From Stackebrandtia nassauensis DSM 44728 (GTDB lineage Bacteria > Actinomycetota > Actinomycetes > Mycobacteriales > Micromonosporaceae), in assembly GCF_000024545.1 (NCBI RefSeq), contig NC_013947.1:3782001-3846000 (forward strand): a DNA stretch of 64,000 nt, written 5' to 3'. The notes under the pieces are model-generated. The model had not been told where the DNA came from, did not search any database, and was given only the letters and a program-made list of their open reading frames with translations. Below are positions 27,447 through 35,570 of this stretch, piece after piece. A program made the position numbers and the translations under genes. Numbering within the stretch: position 1 is the first letter of the stretch; each line of letters opens with the position of its first letter.

Positions 27447-27520
27447 GACTGAGAGCGCGTCCGCGGCAACGGGAACTCGCCTCAGAGTCCATCATTATGA
27501 TGTATTTGCCATCCTGGATG

Positions 27521-28126
27521 TCATCGTGGAAGATCATTTTTCGAGAGTTTCTTCGCGAACTCGTCGCCACCATTCTCTATAAGGTCACCTGCAAAATCTA
27601 AATCATCTCGGCCGCTTTCGAACGGTCTATATTGGACTACTGAATGGTAGGCTTGCTGACCGGTTATAACGTCAGATGATTGTGCAACAAATTTCGGAAG
27701 CCTGTTGCAATTTTTCTTACCTTTTGGACGGGTCTCCCATTTGCGTTTTAACTGTGGCACCGTAGATGTCGGCTGCGTCACTGGATGCGGCCAGTCGGGT
27801 TCTTCACGGTTCCCGCCGTGGGGGGAAATTGCCTGATGCATCACCCGGACATGCGTCCGCGGCAACGGTGTCAGCATCTGCTGGCACCTCCTAACGATGC
27901 CCAGTGGCATCCTACACATAGGAGTGACGTTCATGGCCGAGCGCAGGTGGCGCTTGCCTTTTTCATGCTTGCCCGACATCACGAGACAGCGAATGCTCAT
28001 CGTCGCGGCAGCAGTTGTTGTCTCGTTCACGTGGCTTGGAGTCGGTGGCTTTTCCGTGGTGGGAATCGTGGCAGTCACCCTTAGCGTGGGCGGAGGCTGC
28101 GCGAACCGCGAGCGCCGCCCTTCCAT
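27521..28126 (-). CDS. Possible hypothetical protein, weak support
   Basis: The minus-strand frame has up to 201 residues, and its last 65 look protein-like: LPKFVAQSSDVITGQQAYHS, then VVQYRPFESGRDDLDFAGDL and IENGGDEFAKKLSKNDLP. The stretch at 27600-27760 is noticeably richer in A and T than the surroundings. The first half is low in structure and may not be translated; several Met codons could be starts and none has a clear ribosome-binding site. The family is unknown. The coding status is an inference. Confidence 0.3.
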   Translation of the reverse strand: MEGRRSRFAQPPPTLRVTATIPTTEKPPTPSHVNETTTAAATMSIRCLVMSGKHEKGKRHLRSAMNVTPMCRMPLGIVRRCQQMLTPLPRTHVRVMHQAISPHGGNREEPDWPHPVTQPTSTVPQLKRKWETRPKGKKNCNRLPKFVAQSSDVITGQQAYHSVVQYRPFESGRDDLDFAGDLIENGGDEFAKKLSKNDLPR

Positions 28127-28153
28127 GCCGGTTCAGCAGTTTGGTTGGGACGT

Positions 28154-29110
28154 GTGGCCACAAAAGACCCGGTTATTGACCGTGTCGGTCTGGTGGAGGA
28201 GTTCGCGGCTCAACTCGACAAGCTCCGTCGTCAGGCTGGCGGGCTCACGTTTCGGCAGATGGCTGCGCAGATCCAGGGCACGGTGGCGGCCAGTACGTTG
28301 TGTCGCGCGGTTAACGGGAAGAAGCTTCCCGCGTGGAGAGTCGTGCAGTTGTTTGTCGAGGCGTGCGGGGGCGACGTTGAGCACTGGCGGACGCAACACA
28401 TCAGGGTGAGCAACGCACTGCGCAGCGGTGCGGCTCAGGATGTCGACTCCAGTACTGCTCCCCCGTCTCGAGTATCTGACCAGCGGAAGATGCCCACGGT
28501 GCAGGAGGCCCTCTTCCGAGGGGCCATTCGCAACATGGACCGGGCCTTGATTGAACTTGATGCTGTGGTTGATGACCCATTGACCGCGAGCATCCGCATT
28601 CCGGGAGGCCACCTGGGCGACCAGGTTCACCTGCTGCGCCAGCTGTGGGCGGTGTTGAACCATCGTCGCAGGCCGGTCGATTCTCCGGCGAGCTTCGCAC
28701 AGTGCATGAAGGAGCTGAAGGAGCATGCGGGGTTGTCGCTGCTGCAGATCTCGCGGCAAACCGATCCATCCCACATGAGTAAGAAGGCCCGACAAGACCT
28801 AGGTCTGGATGTATCGAAACCGATTGCAGTGTCTACATTGTCGGATCTGTGTAATCCGCATCAGGGCCGACTTCCCAACGCTGCCACGCTTGATCGTTTT
28901 CTCCATGCACTGGGGTATTCCGCCAAGGAGCGTGAGGGGTGGCAGCGCCTGCGCGCTGATCTGGCCGTGCAGTATGACCGTCGTTTCCATCGACCGGCTC
29001 GCGCGAAGTCCAGTCGCGTAAAGAGACCATCGTTTCGTCCGGGAGGGGACATGGAGATTTTCGGGAGCTACATCGACAACGAAGGGTTCAGTTTGTGGGA
29101 TCCCTACTGA
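28154..29110 (+). CDS. XRE-type helix-turn-helix regulator
   Basis: The protein of about 318 residues contains two helix-turn-helix regions. The first is at about residues 12-60 (LDKLRRQAGGLTFRQMAAQI, TLCRAVNGKKLPAWRVV) and the second at about 175-250 (CMKELKEHAGLSLLQISRQT, VSTLSDLCNPHQGRLPNAAT). The first half resembles actinobacterial XRE proteins in which the HTH is followed by VQLFVEACGG and W. The C-terminus is basic (RRFHRPARAKSSRVKRPSF). GTG at 28154 was preferred over TTG at 28145; neither has a strong Shine-Dalgarno. Its target is unknown, and neighbouring genes are orphans. Confidence 0.75.
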   Translation: MATKDPVIDRVGLVEEFAAQLDKLRRQAGGLTFRQMAAQIQGTVAASTLCRAVNGKKLPAWRVVQLFVEACGGDVEHWRTQHIRVSNALRSGAAQDVDSSTAPPSRVSDQRKMPTVQEALFRGAIRNMDRALIELDAVVDDPLTASIRIPGGHLGDQVHLLRQLWAVLNHRRRPVDSPASFAQCMKELKEHAGLSLLQISRQTDPSHMSKKARQDLGLDVSKPIAVSTLSDLCNPHQGRLPNAATLDRFLHALGYSAKEREGWQRLRADLAVQYDRRFHRPARAKSSRVKRPSFRPGGDMEIFGSYIDNEGFSLWDPY

Positions 29111-29343
29111 GGCGGCGTGCACCCGCGTGGCGCGTCGTGCGGGGTCTTTGACCGGCACGGCGCACGGCGCACACCACCACGTCCCCAAATGACAAAAAGT
29201 TGCGGTCGCCAGTTGCTGTGGCGACCGCAGAGACCCGTGCGCCGATTGGTCCGCTCATACATCGTGTTCTCGATGGCGGCACACGGATACCTGAATTGAT
29301 CAACGACTCAAGTCCATGTTGGTTGCGTTCTAACAGGCCGAAC

Positions 29344-29619
29344 TTACGACGTTCCCTCGAAAGATGGTGATACACGCGCGGCGCCGCCGATGGTCACCGT
29401 GAACGCCATCAAGGTGACCATGATGCCGTTGACGCGCACCATGATGAAGACAATTGACACCTGCAGTCGCTTCACGATGCCCACGAAGCCGTTGACGCGC
29501 ACCAATTGGCGCGAAAACGACAGTTTCTTGAAGCGGCCTGGATCGTTAACTAATACGGTGGCGAATCTCGCCGGTCCTGACGTGTTGCTGACGTCGGGAT
29601 CGGTAACGGGGTTAGCCAC
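29344..29619 (-). CDS. Small hypothetical protein with one hydrophobic segment
   Basis: A GTG start at 29619 preceded by AGAGGGA gives 91 residues: a polar start (MANPVTDPDVSNTSGPARFA), a basic middle, and a hydrophobic stretch (LQVSIVFIMVRVNGIMVTLM) that could span the membrane. The motif VRVNG occurs twice, at LVRVNGFVG and MVRVNGIMV, from two copies of CCGTTGACGCGCACCA on the + strand. No family is recognised. Confidence 0.42.
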   Translation of the reverse strand: MANPVTDPDVSNTSGPARFATVLVNDPGRFKKLSFSRQLVRVNGFVGIVKRLQVSIVFIMVRVNGIMVTLMAFTVTIGGAARVSPSFEGTS

Positions 29620-29708
29620 GGTGAACAGTCCCTCTGTTCATCCCGCTCATACAACCACGCCGCACGAGGTGGATCCCATCTCGTGCGGCAGAAAGCCGAT
29701 CTTTCTCG

Positions 29709-30224
29709 ATGGTGGATCCAACCCAGATCACCAGCAGCGTCAGCGCTGGTGTCACCCTGGTGGCGCGTCTGCGGCGCCACAAGCCCATGGTGTTCGTCTA
29801 TCTGTCCTATCCACATGCCACAACCGGCGGTGAACGCTTTGACCAAATCCGCATCCGGGTCCTGGCGAACAATTCCGTGTGCGTCCAAGAAGCCGGGGTC
29901 GCTCCCGGCTCGTGGTGGCGACGAAACTGGTGGCGTGTCACGCGACGAAAGCCCTACACCCGACTCGGAACCCGACCCCGCCCAGGGAGACGCCGCACCG
30001 GCGGCACCGACTGGGGCACTCACCGCGCCCTTCCCGCCAGCGTGACGCCCGACGACCCGTTGACCGTGATTGCCGACCTCAGATGCCCGCTGCCCGCAGG
30101 GGTACGGCGCGGACGCCGTACCTGCATCTGGCTGCGCGTCAACAATCACCGGTTCCTATATGGATGCATACGGATTCCGGCCACGGGAAACATCTGGGAC
30201 TCCAACACCACCCGCGCCGCATAA
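29709..30224 (+). CDS. Hypothetical 171-residue protein
   Basis: The product starts MVDPTQITSSVSAGVTLVAR and contains KPMVFVYLSYPHATTGGERF with IRIRVLANNSVCVQ, a basic Arg/Trp-rich linker, and a second beta-like half (DPLTVIADLRCPLPAGV, RTCIWLRVNNHRFLYGCIRI). It looks like two related beta-rich halves. A strong hairpin follows its stop, supporting a real transcript. No known domain is recognised. Confidence 0.5.
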   Translation: MVDPTQITSSVSAGVTLVARLRRHKPMVFVYLSYPHATTGGERFDQIRIRVLANNSVCVQEAGVAPGSWWRRNWWRVTRRKPYTRLGTRPRPGRRRTGGTDWGTHRALPASVTPDDPLTVIADLRCPLPAGVRRGRRTCIWLRVNNHRFLYGCIRIPATGNIWDSNTTRAA

Positions 30225-30254
30225 CCTGAAGGCAGGTCATACCTCTCGCAATAT

Positions 30255-30278
30255 CGCCCCGGGCTTGGGCCCGGGGCG
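30255..30278. terminator. GC-rich hairpin terminator
   Basis: A 10-bp perfect stem (CGCCCCGGGC with GCCCGGGGCG) and a TTGG loop lie 30 bases after the stop of the gene ending at 30224. A T-tract is absent, as is usual in actinomycetes. Confidence 0.65.
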
Positions 30279-30426
30279 CGACAGTCTGGCAGGGTCATAG
30301 TCCATCGTTTATGGTCGTTTTCTAAGTGTGTCCGATCGATGAGACCTCGCCGGGGATCGGGGTCCACTCGCGTGGGTGGCGTAACCACCATCAGCCAGCG
30401 CCCCGCCTTGTGCGGGGGAGGCCGGA

Positions 30427-31008
30427 GTGGTGAGCGCGGTTGCCGCCGATGGCGAGCCTGGTGCCCCGTTGTCAGCCAAGCGCTGGGTCGAACCGATGCC
30501 GGACCGGCGACTGTTCGCCACGGCCGGCCCCGGCGACATCATCGCCGAACGCGAGACGGTCCGGCTGGCATTCATCGCGCTGCTGCAACGCCTGTCCCCG
30601 CGCGAGCGCGCCATCCTGGTGCTGCGCGACATCCTGAAGTTCTCGGCCCGCGAGACCGCCGAGATCCTCGACTCCACCGTCGCCGCCGCCAACAGCGCCT
30701 TGCAGCGGGCCCGGGCGTCGCTGGCCGCCGACCGGCCGCGGCCCGCCGACGTCCTCGACCCCGAGGGCCCCGAGCAGCGGGAACTGTTGGCGCGCTACGT
30801 CGCCGCCTTCGAGTCGCACGACGTCGCCGCGATGACCGCGCTGCTGCGCGAGGACGCGATCACGTCGATGCCGCCGTTCACCTGGTGGCTGCGGGGCGGC
30901 GAGCGGATCGCCGCGCTGATGGCCTTCAGCGACGTGTGCGCCGAGGACCGGCTGCTGGTCGTTATTGGTTCGCAAACGGCTCGCCGCCTGGCTAGCCTGC
31001 GGGGGTGA
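30427..31008 (+). pseudogene. Remnant of an ECF sigma factor with SnoaL-like tail
   Basis: The frame preserves region 4 of an ECF sigma factor (FIALLQRLSPRERAILVLRD, FSARETAEILDSTVAAANSA, LQRARASL) followed by the start of the SnoaL-like domain found in the SigX5/SigJ group (EQRELLARYVAAFESHDVAA, PPFTWWLRGGERIAALM). Region 2, which binds RNA polymerase and the -10 element, is missing at the front. The SnoaL-like domain breaks off after DRLLVVIGS, short of its usual end. The protein therefore lacks both ends and is unlikely to work as a sigma factor. Confidence 0.75.
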
Positions 31009-31391
31009 GCGACATTGACGACGACCGGTCGGCAGCCGCCTCGTCCAATCACCGGTGCCGCGAATGCCGTGGCAAACGGCAGATCGCAGGTTTGGTGAAG
31101 ACGACCAGCATAGGAAAGGGCATGGGCAGCACATTCGGCCCCTGCCCCGCCTGCGACGACCACACCTATGTGGACAGTGAGAACGACGATGGAGCCGTCC
31201 GGGGTTCTCGATCTCGCGATCGGCGGCAGTTCTTACCGGCGCGGTGTCAGTCGGGGTCGCCGACCCTGCCGCGGGTGCTCACGAGGGTGATGGTCAGACC
31301 GATGCGGACGATGGCCGCCGCAATCAGTCCCAACAGGGCTATGTCGCCCCAGCGGAGCTTCACCGGCATCACACGGACACCGGTCATCTAA
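31005..31391 (+). CDS. Possible small zinc-binding protein
   Basis: A GTG start at 31005 overlaps the end of the sigma remnant. The first 60 residues contain HRCRECRGKRQIAG and GPCPACDDHTYV, two CxxC pairs spaced like a small zinc ribbon; the rest is basic and low in pattern. It may continue a decayed gene. No ribosome-binding site is evident. Low confidence. Confidence 0.3.
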   Translation: MSDIDDDRSAAASSNHRCRECRGKRQIAGLVKTTSIGKGMGSTFGPCPACDDHTYVDSENDDGAVRGSRSRDRRQFLPARCQSGSPTLPRVLTRVMVRPMRTMAAAISPNRAMSPQRSFTGITRTPVI

Positions 31392-31476
31392 CTCGGTATT
31401 TCAAGCTCTTGTTTCGTTGGATGGATGACCTCTACATCCGAGGCACGTTGTACAACCATTCGAGGTCGGCGGGGAC

Positions 31477-34314
31477 TCAGTCATTGAAGTCCGAGTTCTC
31501 CTGCAACAGCCGTCGCAGGTGCGCGAGGCACCGGCCGCGTGTGGGGCCGATGGAACCTCTCGCTATACCGAGTTGCCGCGCGACCGCGTCATAGTCGGGT
31601 CGGTCTGTGTAGGCGATGACCTGGATGAGCGCCCGGCACACGTCCGACATCTGGTTGAGTGCTGCCCAAATAGCCTGGTACCGGGGGGCCGTGTTCATCC
31701 GGTCCGCCACATCGTCTTCGACGTTCTCCGAACTGCGCAGGTCCTCGAACCACTCCAGGCTACTGGGGATCTCCAATCTCGCTTGCCGGGCTCGTTTCCA
31801 TGCTTCGCGCTTGGCGCTGCTCGTGAGCCAACCCTGCAGGTTCTTGAGGTTTTGGACGTCGCGCGGCAGGCTTTGCACCAGCCGCATCCAGGTGGCCTGT
31901 ACGACGTCCTCTGCCATGGAGCGATCGAGCCCCTGACCCCGGGCCACTCGCCACACTAGGGGCGAATACTCGGCTATAACTTCGTCCAGCGCGTCCGGTT
32001 CACCCATGTGGGCCAACGCGAGCGCCAGGCGTTCGTCGGCCCGGCTTACTCCCGCTTCGGGGGCCCGCCGCAGCGACAGTCCTTCGTTGGCGGTGGTGTA
32101 CGGGCTCCAACCAACTGGCCAGCGGTGGGCGGCGGACGGCTGGAGTACCTCGAAGTCCTCCAACCGCAGGGATTCGGGTTCCGCGATTATCACGTCATCA
32201 AAGCGCACGGCACCGTGTCCGCTCCCGCCGGTGAAGAGCGCGGCCGCCATGAAGTTCGCGTCACGGAATATCACTTCGTCGAGGAAACTCACCGAGAGAA
32301 ACGAGGCTCTGCCGTTGAACTCGGCCCTGCTGAAGTCCGCCGCTCCCTGGAACTTCGCCGAGGTGAACACAGCTGACCCGGCGTCGGGGAACTCGAACAT
32401 CGTGTCGCTGAACTGCGCCGGTCCGTCGAAGACCACATTGGTGAAGTTGGCCTGCCGCGTGAATACCGCCCGGTTGAAACTGGCGTAGCCGAATCGGCAG
32501 TCAGTGAAGTCGACCTGCGGCAGGACCGCGCCACTGAGGTCGATGTTGGTCGGCTCCACGTTCGCGTCGGTTGCGTGCGACAGATCCACCAGAATGTCGA
32601 GGACGTGGCGAACCCTACCGTGGTGCGAGGACTTCGCCGTGTTGGTCTCGCGCTCCGAAAACTCGCGGACATATCGGCAAAGCTCGTCCACGGCGGTCTG
32701 CCGCAGCTGTTTCACCTGCCGAGCCAGGGTTTCCAAGGTCTGAATCCCGACATCCTGTTCCGCGCGGCGACCACTGGCCAGCTGCTCGATCGCCTCGGTA
32801 AGCCGCCTTTCGTCCGAGACCCGTCCCGCCACACCGGGAACGGGTTCCGTGTCCGATCGTGACGTGTCGGTCGGCGGTCGCGCCAGCGACCGATACCGTT
32901 GTGCCGCCTCTGCCCACAGTTCCCGCCCATTGTCAACGTTACCGAGGGCGGCGTGGACCTGGGCCAGGTGTTCCGTGGACAAGGCGACCCGGTACTGGTC
33001 GTTGAGCTCTTCGCTCAGGTCTCGGGCATGAGCGAAACGCGCCAGTGCCTCTTGGAGCCTGCCCTGCGACACGAGCGAAATGCCCAGCTGCACGCATGTG
33101 TCCACGATCAACAGGCGGTTCTCAGTCCCGCGGGCGAACTCCAGAGCCCGCTGGTGAAACTCATACGCACGTTCGTGCTGTCCCAGTCGCGAATGCACGA
33201 CCCCGAGTTTGTTCAGGGCTTCAGCGTGTCCGGCGATTCCGGCAGATGACGCTTCCAGTTCCCGTACTCGGTTCAGGCACTCCATCGCTTCGAGGTAGCG
33301 GCCCAGTTCCAGGTAGGTGTCGGCGAGTTCGTTGAGCGCCAAATCTTTCACCTCATGATCTGAGGCGTTGGCCATACGGCGGCACAGACGAAAGAATGTC
33401 TCGTGGTGACCGGTGTCGAGCAGGTGCTGAGACAGCACCTGCAGCAGTTCCCGGGCGTGCTCCATCCAGCCGTTCTCCGCGGCCAGCGACGCATACGCCG
33501 CCATATTGGATGTCTCTTCATCGAGCCAGTCCCGGGCGGCGGAGCGGTCACGGAACCCGATCACACCCTGGACGACCGACACCCCACGCGGGGCCATGAT
33601 CTCCAACGCCAACTGGCCGGTCTGCCGATAGTGGTCGAGCAGACGCCGCCGGGCCGCGTCACGCAGGTCGGCCGGTGTTGTCTCGATTCGTCCGCGCCCC
33701 TTGGGGGACAGCGAGTATCGTGCGTCTCGCGACTCATCGACGCTGCCGTCGGCGGCTAGCTCCGCCAGCAAACGGCCCGCCGTCGGCAAATCGACCCCGG
33801 CCACCGCCGCGACGGCGTCCGTCGAGAAGTCCGGACCGATATGCGCCGCCAGCAACGGCACGACACTTCGCGCCGTCACCGCCGGGTTCGCCCGATGCTC
33901 CGCACGCCCGGACCGCCCCGCCGCCGGCACCACGGCTTCGCGCACTTCGTCGCGTGTCTCGGCGGCGACGTGGACGGGCAGCTCGATCGTCGTCACGTGC
34001 GCGCCGCCGTCGGTCTCCAAGCTCAGCGCCAATGGATGATCACCGGACGCCACGGTCGGTGTCACCACGAATCGGCATGATCCGTACGACCCTCCGAAGC
34101 GGTGCACGACGATCTCGGGCGGGCCGACGGTGCGCACCTCGTGGAACGGCATCCCCGCCAGCAGGACGTGGAACGTGAACTCCTCGTTCTCATATGGCCA
34201 GTGCTCGTCGAGCAGCCGTAGATCGACCTCAACCAGGTGCGCCTGTCCAGAGGTCATGTGGCGGGGCCATCGAACCAGCGGCTCGATGCGGATCATCGCC
34301 GTCGTGGAAGTCAT
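31477..34314 (-). CDS. TPR/pentapeptide protein fused to a C-terminal ECF sigma factor
   Basis: The 945-residue product is a chain of domains: a beta-rich N-terminal part (1-125), a winged-helix segment (about 150-210; FSTDAVAAVAGVDLPTAGRL), several TPRs (about 290-475; EALNKLGVVHSRLGQHERAY), pentapeptide repeats (about 575-690; RAVFTRQANFTNVVFDGPAQ), and a full ECF-type sigma unit at about 770-945. The sigma unit has region 2 (DALDEVIAEYSPLVWRVARG, MAEDVVQATWMRLVQSLP) and region 4 (DAVARQLGIARGSIGPTRGR). It is the last gene of the CHAT operon, coupled by ATGA. It may be a substrate or output of the protease, which is an inference. Confidence 0.85.
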   Translation of the reverse strand: MTSTTAMIRIEPLVRWPRHMTSGQAHLVEVDLRLLDEHWPYENEEFTFHVLLAGMPFHEVRTVGPPEIVVHRFGGSYGSCRFVVTPTVASGDHPLALSLETDGGAHVTTIELPVHVAAETRDEVREAVVPAAGRSGRAEHRANPAVTARSVVPLLAAHIGPDFSTDAVAAVAGVDLPTAGRLLAELAADGSVDESRDARYSLSPKGRGRIETTPADLRDAARRRLLDHYRQTGQLALEIMAPRGVSVVQGVIGFRDRSAARDWLDEETSNMAAYASLAAENGWMEHARELLQVLSQHLLDTGHHETFFRLCRRMANASDHEVKDLALNELADTYLELGRYLEAMECLNRVRELEASSAGIAGHAEALNKLGVVHSRLGQHERAYEFHQRALEFARGTENRLLIVDTCVQLGISLVSQGRLQEALARFAHARDLSEELNDQYRVALSTEHLAQVHAALGNVDNGRELWAEAAQRYRSLARPPTDTSRSDTEPVPGVAGRVSDERRLTEAIEQLASGRRAEQDVGIQTLETLARQVKQLRQTAVDELCRYVREFSERETNTAKSSHHGRVRHVLDILVDLSHATDANVEPTNIDLSGAVLPQVDFTDCRFGYASFNRAVFTRQANFTNVVFDGPAQFSDTMFEFPDAGSAVFTSAKFQGAADFSRAEFNGRASFLSVSFLDEVIFRDANFMAAALFTGGSGHGAVRFDDVIIAEPESLRLEDFEVLQPSAAHRWPVGWSPYTTANEGLSLRRAPEAGVSRADERLALALAHMGEPDALDEVIAEYSPLVWRVARGQGLDRSMAEDVVQATWMRLVQSLPRDVQNLKNLQGWLTSSAKREAWKRARQARLEIPSSLEWFEDLRSSENVEDDVADRMNTAPRYQAIWAALNQMSDVCRALIQVIAYTDRPDYDAVARQLGIARGSIGPTRGRCLAHLRRLLQENSDFND

Positions 34315-35570
34315 TCGCCGACCCCCCTACCCGAAAGTTCCACTGTGGTCCACAGGCTGCCGTAATACACGTACATAAACGTGTACAGCAGCGGCAGCGC
34401 CCGTGATTCCTCATCGCCCCTGTCGGCGCTCCAGGTCTGGCGGCTGTGTTCGGCCACGACCTGGCGGCGGAAGTCGCGCAGTGCCGTGGCCACGGGTTTG
34501 CCGGGTTGCCGGGCCAGCGCGTTCAGGATGCCCTTCGCCACCTGTCTGGCCTCCCGTTCCCGGACGGCACCAGTGGTCCCGATGAATCCCGCGGCACCCG
34601 ATCGCAGGAACACCTCGGCGAAGCTGCTCGGCAGCGAGGTGTCGGATTCGTCGATGATGACGCGCCCGGAGTGGCACGCGTTGAGGAACACCAGTGGGGC
34701 GGCGTCGTCGATCCGGGGAAAGGTCTCGGCGAAGATCCGGCCCAGTGCCACCTCCGCCACGGTGAACTCGAAGCTGCGGGTGCTGAACCTGCCGTGCGCG
34801 CCGATATACACAAGCGACAGCGGCCTGCCGGGATCGGCGAGTTCCTTAAACAGCAGTCTCGCGCTAGCCACCGTCCGGGCACCGTAGCCGTCGATCATGG
34901 ACAGATCGGCCTCGGCCATGTCCTCTCCGACGTATGCCAGGACCTCACCGCGACAACGCAGTGTTGAATATGGATGGTTGCGTTGTTCTCTTCTGGTCAC
35001 CTGCAATGGGGTCCAACGCGCGGTCACGAACGAACACCCGACGTAGGCTCCTTGTCGTCGATCGGGATCGTCGGGCAGCCACAGCAACTCCCATGGGATG
35101 TTGGCATCGGTCTCGTCGTGGATCAGCAGCCGGGGCTCCTCGCCGCAATGGCGTCGTGCCCGGGACAACCACCCGGTCACGGCCGCGCCATTGGCCAGCG
35201 ACCAGTTCCGGATCCGAGCCAGCACCTCCGAGGGCGCCAGGCCTCCGACCTTGATGACGTCGCTGAGATCGGTGGACGGCTCCCGCACCGCCGCACCGTC
35301 GATGCATGCCAGTTTGGGGACGCCGGGTGACTTCGCGGTGATCTCGACATGTTCGTCCTTCCCGAAAGGACGCACGACCCGCAGTTTGACCGTGCCCGCC
35401 GGTGAGCTGGCGGTGGGGTCGACGTTGATGGCGCCCATGGGTTCGAACGCTTGGGCGCCCGTGTCGGGAACGCGGGCCTCCGCTGAGTGCGCCTGGTCGG
35501 GAGGCGGCTCGCGGCGTGCTCGGCGGGCCGACAGCAGCCTCGACATGACGGGGAACCGGCGTTCAGCCAT
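34311..35570 (-). CDS. CHAT-domain caspase-like protease
   Basis: With ATG at 35570 the product has 419 residues. A linker of about 100 residues precedes a CHAT domain: LLIHDETDANIPWELLWLPD, then the catalytic His259 in VYIGAHGRFS and Cys299 in VFLNACHSGRV, and GAAGFIGTTGAVREREA. CHAT peptidases (separase/caspase clan) are released by an activator and cut partner proteins; examples include the craspase of type III-E CRISPR systems. The start overlaps the vWA gene by eight bases and the stop overlaps the sigma-fusion gene by four, so all three are coupled. Confidence 0.9.
   Translation of the reverse strand: MAERRFPVMSRLLSARRARREPPPDQAHSAEARVPDTGAQAFEPMGAINVDPTASSPAGTVKLRVVRPFGKDEHVEITAKSPGVPKLACIDGAAVREPSTDLSDVIKVGGLAPSEVLARIRNWSLANGAAVTGWLSRARRHCGEEPRLLIHDETDANIPWELLWLPDDPDRRQGAYVGCSFVTARWTPLQVTRREQRNHPYSTLRCRGEVLAYVGEDMAEADLSMIDGYGARTVASARLLFKELADPGRPLSLVYIGAHGRFSTRSFEFTVAEVALGRIFAETFPRIDDAAPLVFLNACHSGRVIIDESDTSLPSSFAEVFLRSGAAGFIGTTGAVREREARQVAKGILNALARQPGKPVATALRDFRRQVVAEHSRQTWSADRGDEESRALPLLYTFMYVYYGSLWTTVELSGRGVGE

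Noticed and set aside
29390..29833. + strand frame of 147 residues opposite the small gene at 29344-29619
   Set aside because: Composition is Thr/Met-rich without a domain and it lacks a ribosome-binding site; the minus-strand frame has a better start.
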